This document shows, piece after piece, positions 1-12,216 of a stretch of 64,000 bases of DNA. The DNA comes from Panorpa germanica (lineage: Eukaryota > Arthropoda > Insecta > Mecoptera > Panorpidae), in contig OY783208.1 of the NCBI GenBank assembly GCA_963678705.1, forward strand, positions 15,683,782 to 15,747,781, written 5' to 3'. The notes beneath the pieces were generated by a model. The model saw only the letters and a program-made list of their open reading frames with translations, searched no databases and was not told the DNA's origin. The translations under genes and the position numbers were made by a program. Positions within the stretch are counted from its first letter, which is position 1; every line of letters starts with the position of its first letter.

Positions 1-2275
1 AATTTATAGGAATCACAAAAACAATCATTACTATTTCGGGTTTTGTTATGTGAACGCAGTACATTTTATATAATGGAAATTAAATCAAGTCAGTTTATAT
101 GATCAACTCTTTCTCTGCAATTTATAGCAATCAGAAAAACATACATTACTATTTCGTATTTTGCTATGTGAACGCAGTAAATTTTATATGATGCAACTTA
201 GATCAGGTCAGTTTATATGATCAGCTCTTTCTCTGCAATTTATAGGATTTAGAAAAACAATCATCACTATTGCGTATTTTGCTATGTGTATGCATTTAAT
301 TTTATATGATTCAAATTAGATCAGGTCAGTTTATATGATTTGCTCTTTCTTTGCAATTAGTAGGAATCAGGAAAACAATTATTACTATTTCGTATTTTGC
401 AATGTGTATGCATTTAATTTTATATGATTCAAATTAGATCAGGTCAATTTATATGATCAGCTCTTTCTCTGCAATTTATAGGAATCAGAAAAACAATCAT
501 TACTATTTCGTGTTTTGCTATGTGTCTGCATTAAAGTTTATATGATGCAAATTAGATCAGGTCAGTTTATATGATCAGCTCTTTCGCTGCAATTTATAGG
601 AATCACAAAAACAATCATTATTATTTCGTATTTTGCTATGTGTATGCACTACATATAATATGATGCAAATTAGATCAGGTCAGTTTTTATGTTTAGCTCT
701 TTCTCTGCAATTTATAGGAATCAGAAAAACAATCATTACTATTTCGTATTATGCTATGTGTATGCATTAAATTTTATATGATGCAAATTAGATCAGGTCA
801 GTTTATATGATCAGCTCTTTCTCTGCAATTTATAGGAATCACAAAAACAATCATTACTATTTCGTATTTTGCTATGTGTATGCATTAAATATAATATGAT
901 GCAAATTAGATCAGGTCAGTTTTTATGATCAGCTCTTTCTCTGCAATTTATAGGAATCAGAAAAACAATCATTACTATTTCGTATTATGCTTTGTGTATG
1001 CACTAAATTTTATATGTTGCAAATTAGATCAGGTCAGTTTATATGATCAGCTCTTTCTCTGCAATTTATAGGAATCAGAAAAACAATCACTACTATTTCG
1101 TATTTTGCTATGTGCATGCATTAAAATCTATATGATGCGAATTAGATCAGGTCAGTTTATATGATTAGCTCTTTTTCTGCAATTTATTGGAATCAGAAAA
1201 ACAATCATTACTATTTTGTATTTTGCTATGTGCATGCAGTAAATTTTATATGATGCAAATTAGATCAGGTCAGTTTTTATGATTAGCTCTTTCTCTGCAA
1301 TTTATAGGAATCAGAAAAACAATCACTACCTTCTCGTATTTTGCTATGTGAACGCAGTAAATTTTATATGATGCAAATTAGATCAGGTCAGTTTATATGA
1401 TCAGCTCTTTCTCTGCAATTTATAAGAATCAGAAAAACAATTATTACTATTTCGTATTTTGCTATGTTAATGCATTAAATTTTATATGATGCGAATTAGA
1501 TCAGGTCAGTTTATATGATCAGCTCTTTCTCTGCAATTTATAGGAATCATGAAAACAATCATTACTATATCGTATTTTGCTATGTGTATGCATCAAATTT
1601 TATATGTTGCAAATTAGCTCAGATCAATTTATATGATCACCTCTTTCTCTGCAATTTATAGAAATCAGAGAAACAATCATTACTATTACGTAATTTGCTA
1701 TGTGAACACAGTAAATTTTATATGATGCAAATTAGATCATATCAGTTTATATGATCAGCTCTTTCTCTGCAATTTGTAGGAATCAGAAATACAATCATTA
1801 CTATTGCGTATTTTGCTATGTGTATGCATTAAATTTTATATGATGCAAATTAGATCAGGTCAGTTTATATGATCAGCTCCTTCTCTGCAATTTATAGGAA
1901 TCAGAAAAACAATCATTACTTGTTCGTATTTTGCTATGTGTATGCATTTAATTTTATATGATGCAAATTAGATCAGGTCAGTTTATATGATCAGCTCTTT
2001 CTCTGCAATTTATAGGAATCAGAAAAACAATCATTACTTTTTCGTATTTTGCTATGTGTATGCAATAAATTTTATATTTTGCAAATTAGATCAGGTCAGT
2101 TTATATGATCAACTCTTACTCTGAAATTTATAGGAATCAGAGAAACAATTATTACTATTTCGTATTTTGCTATGTGAACGCAGTAAATTATATATGATGC
2201 AAATTAGCTGAGGTTAGTTTATATGATGAGCATTTTTATTACAATTTATATGGATCTGAAAGACAATCAGAGTAA
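1..2275. repeat. 118-bp tandem satellite array (about 19 copies)
   Basis: A head-to-tail AT-rich monomer repeats with an exact 118-bp period: the landmark GATCAGCTCTTTCTCTGC or a close variant begins at 101, 219, 337, 455, 573, 691 and so on to about 2225. Copies differ mainly by substitutions, with few length changes. The array is cut by the left edge of the window, so its true size is unknown. The last unit (2225-2275) is strongly diverged, as expected at an array edge. No coding potential and no interspersed spacers are seen. It is probably satellite or heterochromatic DNA. Confidence 0.93.
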
Positions 2276-5127
2276 CAGGAAGTCAATTTGTATATATTTA
2301 TTGCCGATGTATGCTTGTTTTTATGCTTATGTACTTATATAATAAGTGTTTGTTTATTTTAATTTAATTAATAATAATTACCAATGTATTGTTGTTATTT
2401 TTGTGTAGTATGAAGAATAATAAATGTTACTTTAAACACTGAATTTTATGTTTAGTTTTAATTTCGCATTGTCACTTCAATTAGCAACTCCTGAGCGATT
2501 TCTATTCTTTGCTGTTTGTTTAACGAAATTGATAAATGTTGAAAAAATGTACAAACAAAAGATACATACCCTAAACAATCCGAAAAATAATAAAACATGT
2601 ATTGATTAAGTATTTAGTTCAGCTACATTTTTGTACTAGATTCTTTTATGTTATATTTAGAAACAGACACGTGACTTATGTTTCTATTTTATACACATTT
2701 TCGATGACAGTTGGTAGTGCTTCTGCCTTCTCACGATTCCAACCTACAATTCTCTTATGCGATTGATTATAATATATGATAAAACTTTTTTAAGGGTGTT
2801 TTACACGATCCGTTCCGATATTGATTTCGATTACGATAAATAGTCTGTTTATAAAAAAGTTGATAAATAGTTGGATCTGTGTTTTGCATATATGAAATGT
2901 GTTATATGTTACATGTGGCCAGTTACACTGTGACAAATAATTCCGATTTCGACGAACAGTCCGATTATCGTAAGTGTAAACACTAAAATTTGACAGTGGA
3001 ACGCAAAGGAGGCGGAGCTTGGATCTGATCGAGAAGTATGGGGAGACCATACTGTCCGATTCGATATTTTGCGAACTCTTTGAAATTTCCGCATTTAAAT
3101 CAACGAAGCTAGTCACAACTAGAACTGTTGATTCATGACTTGGCTTAAAATATTTGAACAACGTAATCAATACGTTTGTCACTGGACACACAAAATATAC
3201 ATGACATTACACCTGATGACAGCTATAATATTATCTTTGACAGCAACTGCTGCAACATAAGACTTCATTATTTTTAATTATAATTAAAATAATGACTGTA
3301 ATATGGCAGACAAAATATACTGATAAGACTAATAGCTCTAAATGAAATAATGTAAAAAATATTATGAATTTGATGATTTTAGTGGTATTAGTTAATATGA
3401 AATAATGTAATGTAAGTGCTTCCACTAGCTAAAAATCTTAATGTGGCACTTAATTTTTATTAGGATTTATTCCCTTCTCTATGTTAGTGTCCTTTTTTGT
3501 ATTGGAAGAGTCCAAAGTCCTAATAATTACAGATACAGCTCCTTATTTATACTTAAAATTATTTTTAAGTATAGAACAAACACCATTAAACATATGAAAA
3601 AGCAGTAGCATCTTCATAACTTTAAAAACAAAAAGTTAACCTAAACATTATTTTAATAAATTCAGCTAGTCGTACGGTTTTAAGCCAATTTCTTTCATTA
3701 AATTTACATGTGATAAAGATTCTCTTAAGCTACTTCTTTTATGACTTTTATGACTTTATCCATTTGCTTCTTGACTTATTTAGCACCAAATCTTCCCTTT
3801 CTCACTTTTTCCACTTTAACCATTAATATTGGTAAAACAAAATTCCGCCCTAATTTGATATATTTTTATTTTTTTAGTTTAAATTACTTTATTACTTGTT
3901 AATTCCTTTATGTATTGTTATCAAGTATTTAGTTCGATTTGTTCTTTTGTTGTTTTATATTCAAAAGGTTTGAACGTTCTATTGCTGGTTAAATCACTCC
4001 TAATACAGCTCTCAAACAAGCAACAGTCAAAACAACAAAATAAGAGCGAACTAAATTAAAATAAGAATTATTATCTTCACTCATTATTATTCCTCTCCCG
4101 TCCCAGACACATTTTGCAGACCACCCCCTCATTTGTGTGATATCACATATTTCAATTTCAAGTTATATACAGTTAGAATTTTTAAAATAATCGATATTTT
4201 TTATTTCATTTTCATAATGTACTTATATTTTAGTACACTGAAAATTTTAAGTCAGTCCGACGATTGTTTTCGAAGCTATGTAAGTTGAAATTTTTCTTTT
4301 ACTGTATGTATAGTGCTTTTGAAACTTTAAAGACGTTTTCCTGAAAACTGTGTTCTCAAAGTCGATGACCCAGATTTTTTAATAACGGCTGGACCGATTA
4401 GTCTCAAATTTTAACACAAGCTTCTAAAGTATATTTTCTAGTAATTCATCGAAGGTTTTTTGACTGATAATATATATTTTTATTTATAAACAATTTAAGA
4501 TCAGAATTTCGGTCAAAAATCGAATAATATTTTTTTTAGAATCCGCCATTTTGTCAAAAAGAAATTGTTTTGCCTATTCCTTCGATTAATCACAAGATTA
4601 TTTATTTTCTCAACAAAATCTGATACTTTCGTTTTGGTCCATTTAAATAATCCACGCCAGAATATAGTGGTCCATCCCGAAATTATAATTATTTCAAATG
4701 TTAAAATACAGTTTTTTACAAATTTTTACATTAATACATTTAAAAAGTCTTCTCAGGAAAAATTCTTTAAAATCGATTCTTTTGGGTCTTCTGACTTTAT
4801 ATGGTAAAACACCTTAACTCTATTTTTAAGTTATTTCTAAACACACACTATTCAGAGTTTCTATATTTTATATTGCATGTGACGTCAACGCTTCTGACTC
4901 CTCTTCAACCCTTATTGTCATATCTTGTTACAATTTGTGGACCTCCCCGTTTGGCCCTAAAGTCAGCCTAATAAATCCTTCATAACGTTCACATTTTTGT
5001 CACAAGTTGGTCCAATCTTTGTAGAACAAATTAGAAATATCAATAAATAAAAGAATATTTCTTTATTACAAATTATTAAATAACATATTTTAAATAATAT
5101 ATTTAATATTTAAATAGACTAAATCGG
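2276..5127. other. Non-coding AT-rich stretch, no gene seen
   Basis: No convincing coding region or RNA gene is visible; open frames here are short and low in complexity. Around 4240-4800 the text resembles the interior of the TTAA-flanked elements further right: a 'tttCtGAAAACt' block, a 'CCGCCATTTTGT' block and paired 'GATTAATCACAAGATTAT'-like phrases. It may be a decayed non-autonomous copy, but I could not define its ends. Confidence 0.5.
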
Positions 5128-5290
5128 GTAATTATTCGATATAGCTGCCACTTTTGTTTTTCACTTTGTAAAAAAACTATTGCATTTTTTTAGGTTTGAT
5201 TATGCTTATTGTATTCTCAAAACATGTCAAAATCACTACGTAATATTTCTTTTACCACTTTTTATTAAGAAATAGAAGATATTGAGGGTT
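5128..5290 (+). repeat. Left arm of a ~3.15-kb inverted repeat
   Basis: This stretch (starting GGGTAATTATTCGATATAG) reappears as its reverse complement at about 8115-8277, with near identity over roughly 160 bp. Inside both arms, in mirror order, come a GA-rich LINE fragment (5590-5720 and 7490-7800) and then the ends of a PIF/Harbinger element. The whole 5128-8277 block is therefore a large imperfect palindrome. Confidence 0.8.
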
Positions 5291-5589
5291 AAAGTTGACC
5301 AAAAAATGTGATATTTGACAACATTTTACACATAATTTCGTTAATATTGGCCAGTGTAATACTTACTTCCCAAGATTCAAACCAACTATAAATATATGTG
5401 ATGTGTTTGAATATATGATAAAATAAATTTACAAATGGTTTAAATATGTGATTTCAAATATTCAAAAAAGCGCGGTGCCTTTAAATACTCAATTTTACAT
5501 GTTTCTAATTTAGTAATTATATAGATGAAGGGTTTACACTAGTTCGATAAAAAGATGTAAATAAAGATAAAAATAAATATAGCAGATGT

Positions 5590-5730
5590 GGTGGGACTAG
5601 AAAGAAGGGAGGGATAGGAGAGAGAGGGGGAGGGGGAGGCTTAAAAAAGAGAAAGGAATGGAATGGCGATCGAGGAGGCAGACAGAAGAAGAGAAGGAGG
5701 CGTAAGTGTGGAAGATGAGCTAAATTAATA
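5590..5730 (+). repeat. GA-rich LINE reverse-transcriptase C-terminal fragment (plus copy)
   Basis: A short purine-rich segment matches, in inverted orientation, the fragment at 7640-7790: shared text includes AATGGCGATCGAGGAGGCAG and GGAAGATGAGCTAA. The minus-strand version reads as an Arg/Glu-rich helical protein tail like that of some arthropod LINE reverse transcriptases. This copy is too short and broken to encode anything. Confidence 0.55.
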
Positions 5731-5789
5731 AAGTTTAGTTTTAAGTTTGAATGTATATAGGAATCCTTTCTCCTCGTTTCCTAATCTAA

Positions 5790-7487
5790 GGCGCTTATTT
5801 TGCAACTTCGTCGGGTAGAGACCAGGCGTCGCGGTCGTATTTGTATCCGACGGGCCTGTTTCACGACGGTCAGGTGCCGTGCCATCGTTTTAGGTATTGT
5901 GAAAGCCCCGTCGGATGTGTTTGGTAACTATCAGACGTCTAAGTCGATTGGTTGAAAACATAGGTGAAGTTACCAACAAAAATTTAAAATATTAACTAAA
6001 AAAAGTCCTTTTTAATTTCAAAATGTTTTGATTAATAAATAAAATACACTTGTATTTAACAGTACAAACGTTTGTATTAAAATTGATTTAATGATAAAAT
6101 GCGAAAATAACATTGAGACACCTAAAGTTACAGGAAAATAAATACAACATGTATTGCAATTAATTTATTATACTATAATAATTCTGTACGTATAATTCAT
6201 AATAAAATTGGAAATATATGATACAAACTAATAATATTAACAATATAACATAATTCAACAACACTCCTCAGAGTAATACAAGTACATTTTGTTTCATTTA
6301 ACACTTCAACATTTATACTATAACTCCATCTATTCATATGTGCATATATGGGTAGGGTGGAGGGTATACAGGATCAAAGAGGTTCACTATTCGTATATGT
6401 GTACCATCTGTAGCACCTATTACTCTCTGCATGTTGTATTTATTGTAAAATCTGCAATGACAGGTTTATACATAAAAATATATAAGATATAGATATCGTT
6501 GTTTTCATATAATACTACACAGCTTTGATATTATTCTTTTCATTTTGGGAATCGGATGTATTTAGGCATCAAGTATTGCATTATCAAATCACAGACCGGA
6601 TGTATACTTTTACTAACGATCATCTGTGAAAGTGATACATTGTATTGTCCTCCTACAACTCGTTAATAACCCTTATGCGAAGAACTGTAGAGCGACAAAG
6701 ATCTAAAACATTAGAATAACAATTAAAAACACAGAAACCTAATACAATCGTATAATTATATTATAAAAACATATCTTCTATCAATATAACTTCTAACCTT
6801 GCTATTAAAAGATACAGCAGATCTTCTAATTTGTTTTGACGCGTGGGGCTTCAGTGTTGCGATTATCATCTTAACTATTTTCTTCGAAAATCTAAAGCTA
6901 TTTAAAATGGATCAGTACAAGATCTCAATGTTATTCATCTTAGGTATTCTTGATGGTAAGCAGCAATTACCTAAAGAAGAACATCATCGAAACTGTTAAA
7001 TAACTACATTATTATAATCGTTTGTTGCTCCTGTCAAATAATCCTAACCTATAATTTTTTAAAGTCAAAGTCTTAAATATGCTAAATAAAAAATATTAAA
7101 ACATAATTCGTATTTGCAAATATACTTACCTTATATTAAAAAAAATTATAGGAAATTATTTAATTAGCTAGACCACTTTTTTTTAACTTGTACAAAAATT
7201 ACTGTATTTTCATATGATTTATGTTCAATATCATTCAATATTTCAAAAAAGATTAGATTTTTATATAGAATAGTGTAGATTTCTACCAAGTCCGACGTTG
7301 GATTAGTGTTACTAGGCACCTTATTAGATGCCTGGTAAATAGCGTCGTATTCACGGCGTTTCCTAGACACACTCCTGCCATGAAATGTCATTCAAAATGC
7401 CGTTTTCAAAATTCAGCGTCGTGTCGTCGTGTGTCGGACTGGTACACGACGACACGACGTCGTTGTCAGAGTTGCAAAATAAGGCCC
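5790..7487 (-). mobile_element. Degenerate PIF/Harbinger transposon (TAA target site)
   Basis: Terminal inverted repeats GGCGCTTATTTTGCAACT (left) and, reverse-complemented, GGGCCTTATTTTGCAACT (right) are flanked on both sides by TAA (5787-5789 and 7488-7490). A 3-bp TAA duplication is typical of PIF/Harbinger. On the minus strand near 6389-6421 a decayed transposase core reads as GATDGTHIRI, matching the first catalytic Asp region of HARBI1-type nucleases (usually GxxDxTHI). The rest of the frame is riddled with stops. Related but shorter sequence lies in the opposite orientation at 47.6-48.67 kb, and the terminal part again near 60.6-60.77 kb. No functional transposase is present. Confidence 0.7.
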
Positions 7488-7489
7488 TA

Positions 7490-7800
7490 AGTCTGGCAAT
7501 CGTTCTCATGTTTTTGTCTTTTTTTTCTCTTAAAAAATGTGGTATCTCTCTCTCACCAATCCTTTTATATCTTGTGTTGTAATTGCTCTTCTCGATTTTT
7601 TCCATTCTTTCCTGTTGCTGTATCTCCTTGACCTTTCTCCTTAGCTCATCTTCCCCACTTGCGCCTCCTTCTCTTCTTCTTTCTGCCTCCTCGATCGCCA
7701 TTACATTCCTTTCTCTTTTTCGAGCCCCCCCCCCTTCTACCCGCCTCACCCCTCCCACAAAGAACGGTAATTCACAATGTTTGCAGGAGTCCATTTTCTC
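7490..7800 (-). pseudogene. LINE reverse-transcriptase C-terminal fragment flanking the Harbinger copy
   Basis: The minus-strand frame gives an Arg/Glu-rich segment with phrases such as EEAERRREGGASGEDELRR and YKRIGEREIPHFLREKK, followed by ARLRA. Arthropod LINE polyproteins carry similar charged tails after the reverse transcriptase (…YLRxx…xxVARxRxGNE…). The frame is interrupted at ARLRA by the Harbinger terminus at 7487, consistent with that element having jumped into an older LINE remnant. The longer open frame (to 7363) crosses into the Harbinger end, so it is not a real gene. Confidence 0.5.
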
Positions 7801-8114
7801 AATGTTGATGCCTTGACAATATGACGATAAATGAAATAAATGAAAACATATATATTTCAAAATATCATATTTTCTTTTAAAATTGTCTTCTTTCATAATA
7901 TATACAGCCCGTATATAAATTATTACATTTTTAAACCATATGGTACGAATCCTAGTAAAATGATTATTATATTTTTAAACCATATGGTACGAGTCCTAGT
8001 AAAATGATTTGGTTTGAATCCAAATAAGCCAGTATTATGCAAAAAATCTGTCAATTGATACACATAAATGTGGTGACATAACCTCAATTTTGAAATTTCA
8101 ACTTTAACCCTCAA

Positions 8115-8277
8115 TATCTTCTATTTCTTAATAAAAAGTGGTAAAAGAAATATTACGTAGTGATTTTGACATGTTTTGAGAATACAATAAGCATAATCAA
8201 ACCTAAGAAAATGCAGTAGTTTTTTTACAAAGTGAAAAACAAAAGTGGCAGCTATATCGAATAATTACCCTAAATCG
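8115..8277 (-). repeat. Right arm of the ~3.15-kb inverted repeat
   Basis: Reverse complement of 5128-5290; landmarks are CGAATAATTACCCTA at 8262-8276 and AATATTACGTAGTGATTTTG near 8150. Its outer edge coincides with the last codons of the broken DUF229 gene, whose final few residues and stop (8270) are supplied by this repeat. The insertion or rearrangement therefore probably clipped the gene's 3' end. Confidence 0.8.
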
Positions 8278-10254
8278 AACTATACATTTTACAAATGCAA
8301 AATGGTTTTTTGGTATTATCATTCATACATCTACTCCTCTCTTTGTATCCGTCAACAGCATGAACAGAATCAATCACAGTCAAAGTATTATTCACTTTAT
8401 TTTTAAATTTAACTTCTAAATTAAGCGCACTAGCTTCAAATCGAAACTTTTCTGGTGTTGTTCTAACAACAATTCTAGTGTCGACAGGCATATTTTGAGA
8501 GCTACTCGATATTTGTGGTGCATTGGCGTCAATAATTTCCAATATTCTTTGAGTAAGGCATTCCGAATCATTAGCGATTTGGTTGTTGATATAACGTACC
8601 ACATGTTCAGCTAAATACAACAGAATTAGTAAACTCAGCGAGTTATCTATTCGTTGTGCGCATGAGCAGAACTGCATCGAAATTCCAGCGTCTCTGCAAG
8701 TTCGTGTTTCGGGGATTTTTAAAAACAAACTTACCCCTCTAGGTAGCTGTGAGGTTTTTAGCAGAGCTGACCTTTGCTTTATTACATCGTTATTTAAATT
8801 GTGCGAATAGTTTATTAAATCTTTCATTGTTTCATACAAATCGTACGTCGTAACTAAGTTATTAACATTTGCCTTTAAATTACTTACAGTTGTGAAATAT
8901 TTACCTTGAAACCATGGAGGAAAAACAAAATACATCATTGGTTGCCTACTTTCAAGTTGCGCAGTTCTAACGGTTAAATAGGTATTCAGTTTTTGGAAAC
9001 CGTGATCGCTAAGGAATATGATGACTGTTTTGTTCATGGATTCCTGCAGAGACAAATTTCTTAGGAACGCAAAATATGGTTCATCGCCCAGGAGAGGATA
9101 CGTGAATTCGTCATGCGAGAAGCTGCAACTCTAAAAAAATCCAAAGAACGAGCGCTCTTTCATAGTGTTTACAAATTTAGTAATGTATTCCAGCATATCT
9201 TTGAACGACAATCTGGAACCAACGCAATTCGAAGGATTTTCATCTTTCATTCGATCCCTGTATCTTTTGTAATATTCAGCGCATTGAAACGATAGTAAAT
9301 AGTAGTCCGTTGGTTGTTTTAGGAATCCATTTCTGTCAAGATTTTTAAAAGTTTGTTCTTGGTCAAATATCGTGTCTTCAATAAACGCCGTGCGATAACC
9401 TGCGTCTCTAAAGTCGTCCCAGATGAACCTACATTTGTCAAAATACGCATGTTGGTTATACCAACATTCCGAAATTAATTCATTTTCGCTGCGGCCTGCT
9501 AAAGTAGATACAATATTGCCAAAGGTATTGTAAATGATTTTGTTGTACCCTAACATTTCAATTGCCTTCAGTTCATTCACCAAATAATCAGCTGTTTTCT
9601 TCATTGTTCTATGAAAATGTGTCTTTGAAACCGAGTCTAAACCTAACACCAAAAGATTCAACTTATCATCTGTTGCTAAAAGCTTCCTACAGCGTTTCTT
9701 AACAGACTCCTTCAACGGAACAAAAGCAAAGAAGTCTTCGTATATTGTCTCATTATTTTGGCTGCAAATTACCATTATAAACTCCATCGTGATGTTAACT
9801 TTTCCTGTAAAGCTCACGCAATTGTTCCCATATGCGAATCTGGCATCACTTTCGTTCGAATACTTTGCTTCTGGACGGTAAACCTCTGTGTTGGAGGTTA
9901 TCTCCGCCATTTTGAATTCCGAATGACGAAAAGGCATCGGTTTTGATCCATTATTGTTGTATTTTTATATTTACATATTATGTGGTCAGGAATTTCCAAA
10001 GGTCTTAAGGTGTGATGGGTATTTGTTCCAGGCATTTTACATCCTGGCGTAACAACGGAATACAAAAGCTCATTAATTTCTTGGTTTACAATGTTATCGG
10101 AGATGTTGTAAAATATATCCCTGCTATTTAGTTTTGCAATAAAAATCGTAGTCGATATTATCGATGTAAGAAAAATTATGAGTAAAAATTTATTAGTTTG
10201 CATTTTTAACCACAAATATATAAAAAGTTTTATCACCTTTTTATTTTGCTTCAA
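8270..10254 (-). pseudogene. DUF229 family protein (alkaline-phosphatase/sulfatase-like), broken
   Basis: Three minus-strand segments belong to one DUF229-type protein of about 660 residues, a large insect family with an alkaline-phosphatase-like fold and unknown substrate. The first (10254-9898) starts with a single membrane helix (about residues 23-43, KFLLIIFLTSIISTTIFI) and a Cys-containing stem. The second (about 9937-9131) carries the metal-site-like stretch LLVLGLDSVSKTHFHR. The third (9130-8270) carries IIFLSDHG, the other conserved metal-binding motif. The first two segments are in different frames (shift near 9900-9937). The second and third are in one frame, separated by a single TAG at 9131-9133. 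The 3' end runs into the inverted-repeat arm. No introns are evident, so a retrocopy is possible. Likely non-functional; type II membrane topology is inferred. Confidence 0.72.
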
Positions 10255-11065
10255 TTTATTCTAAATATATTCTTTATCTTTATAAATATGTCTAAATTTT
10301 ATTCAATTTTTAAATAACTTATTAAACAAATAATTAATAAATTATTAATTCATTTCTTTTGTTTTTTTATATTACATTTTTATTGCACAAAGTGCTTGTG
10401 ATTGGTGGTCGATTTTTCAATTGTTGATTAAAATAGATGTTATTACCATATTGACGTTTTTATTTTATAACATGTCGCACTATTAAAGGTGCGTTAAAGA
10501 GTTCACAACGTATAAAATATTATTTCATTATTTCACATGGCGACTAGGGTCATTGTGGTCGCTGTGTAAACGTCACTAATGACGTCATTCATTTTGCTCA
10601 CGCCAAGCTCACAACGACCCACCTGAAGAGTTGGGTCGTAGTGGTCGTTGTTTAGCATTTCGGCGCAATGTTTAACCCTTATGTTAATGACCGACTTTAT
10701 CGACGTCCCTTAGCAACCGGGTACCCGGGTACCCACAAACCTTAGTGGTCGTTGTTGAGCATTTCGGCGCAATGTTTAAACATAACGCAAAACTTAAAGA
10801 TGACGTTGACAGAAGAAATTACTTTATATGATTCGGAATGAGATATTTTATTGAATTTTATTTTATTATATAATTATGTTAAATAAAATTAATTTTATTT
10901 TATATTTGACTGCTATTTGTACGCTTTTCCTCATATCATAACCTAACTTAATAAAAAGAGAATGTTCATTATCATTTAGAATATATTTCTTTTATGAACA
11001 ATTAATTTTGTTTGTAGATATAAAAACCTTATCAATACCAAACCTTACATATATATATATATATA
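10255..11065. other. Intergenic region with a GC-richer repeat block
   Basis: No gene is seen. Around 10640-10780 a phrase close to GTGGTCGTTGTTGAGCATTT is present twice about 104 bp apart (about 10640 and 10744), each followed by CGGCGCAATGTTTAA. Between them lies the perfect 16-bp palindrome GGGTACCCGGGTACCC at 10719-10734. Short CGTCA/TGACG motifs cluster near 10570-10600. Function is unknown; it may be a transposon remnant or upstream DNA of the DUF229 locus. Confidence 0.5.
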
Positions 11066-11565
11066 AGTAGTAAGTGGGCACCTGGAGCACAATTTTTTGG
11101 GAAGTTTTTTCCTAACGATATTGACACTTTTTTAAACTTTTATAGCTCATATCAACCAATTTTTATCAAAAAATCATCATTTTTCACAAAATGGCAATTT
11201 GAGACAATCATACATATATGCCCCCTAAAAATTAAAAAATTAAGCAAAATTTCATAAAAATATTAAAAAAAAAAATTATTTCAAAAAAATTATTTCAAAA
11301 AAAATTTTAAAAAAAATTAAAAAAAAAAAAATTATTTTAAAAAAATTATTTAAAAAAAAATTTAAAAAATTATTTCAAAAAAAAAATTTCAAAAAAATAA
11401 TTCAAAAAAAATTTCAAACTTAAAAAATTATTTCAAAAATTTTCAAAAGTCCAAAAAGATTTTAATCATTATTGATTTATATAATTTCAATAATTATGGA
11501 ACAGGGGCGCAACCAAAAAAGAATTTTCAGAAACCCCTATTTTGTATATTGATAATATCCTTAAA
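11066..11565 (+). repeat. Polinton left terminal inverted repeat
   Basis: About 500 bp, matching 26001-26500 in reverse complement from AGTAGTAAGTGGG at the tip to …TGATAATATCCTTAAA at the inner end. The middle (about 11240-11450) is a run of A-rich homopolymer text whose segment lengths differ between the two copies, while the outer ~170 bp and inner ~100 bp are nearly identical. The inner part contains the GC-richer phrase ACAGGGGCGCAACC. Confidence 0.93.
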
Positions 11566-12216
11566 AAAATTTGCAAAAGTATCCTATGTTACCAACTTGT
11601 TGTTTCATCTATCATTTATACTAATCTGTCTCATAGTACTCCAATGAAGATTCAATGTATTTCCTTCGGAGCGCTCCATAGTAGTATTACTCAAACTCTT
11701 TCACGAACATACTATCCAGTTTATTAGAATTCGTTCTATTGAGTTTACGCCATCACGACATTTACATCTTTTTACAGACGTCGAGTCTTTAATTCGGCTT
11801 TCAAATACAACTTTGGAGCGTTGCGAAGCAGATACAGAATCTCCTTCAGAACACTACAACTCAGATTATTGTGTATAAATAATAAGAGAATAAATTAATA
11901 TCATAAGATACTTTTGAGATTTGCGACTAGTCTTTACCTATGACAACGGTTTTTTGATCAACATAGAATAAGATGTGCACCTCTTATAAAACGCATGCTC
12001 AAAACCTTGCTATCATAGTTAATCCCAACATATGAAAAATTAAAACTTGTATATATAGTCCATAATTAGGTAGTACAATACTATCGAACGCTATAATGTG
12101 AATCATCCCATATAAATATGTTTTTATTAATTACTATCACCATCTATGTTAATTTTTAATTATATGCAAAACTGCTAAAAAATATTTGTCACATGTGGGA
12201 TTCGAACGCACTGCTA
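11566..12216 (+). other. Subterminal region with a plus-strand coding-like relic
   Basis: This lies between the left repeat and the MMP gene. A plus-strand frame at about 11542-11727 (61 codons, ATG start) is followed by an overlapping second plus frame, open from about 11645 to a stop at 11878, with no ATG and ending in a Ser/Glu-rich tail (…CEADTESPSEHY). The change of frame falls at a copy of the GC-rich motif (TTCCTTCGGAGCGCTCC, 11661-11677). This may be the relic of a small gene on the opposite strand to all others. No family is recognised. The remainder (11880-12216) is plain AT-rich sequence. Confidence 0.35.

Noticed and set aside
1..2275. CRISPR-like regular repeat array
   Set aside because: The whole unit repeats with no unique spacers, and the genome is eukaryotic.
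2790..3191. 133-codon minus-strand open frame
   Set aside because: Low-complexity composition, no domain, no splice or promoter context; overlapping frames are equally open.
7363..7896. 177-codon minus-strand open frame
   Set aside because: It crosses a transposon boundary: LINE-fragment text on one side and Harbinger terminal sequence on the other.
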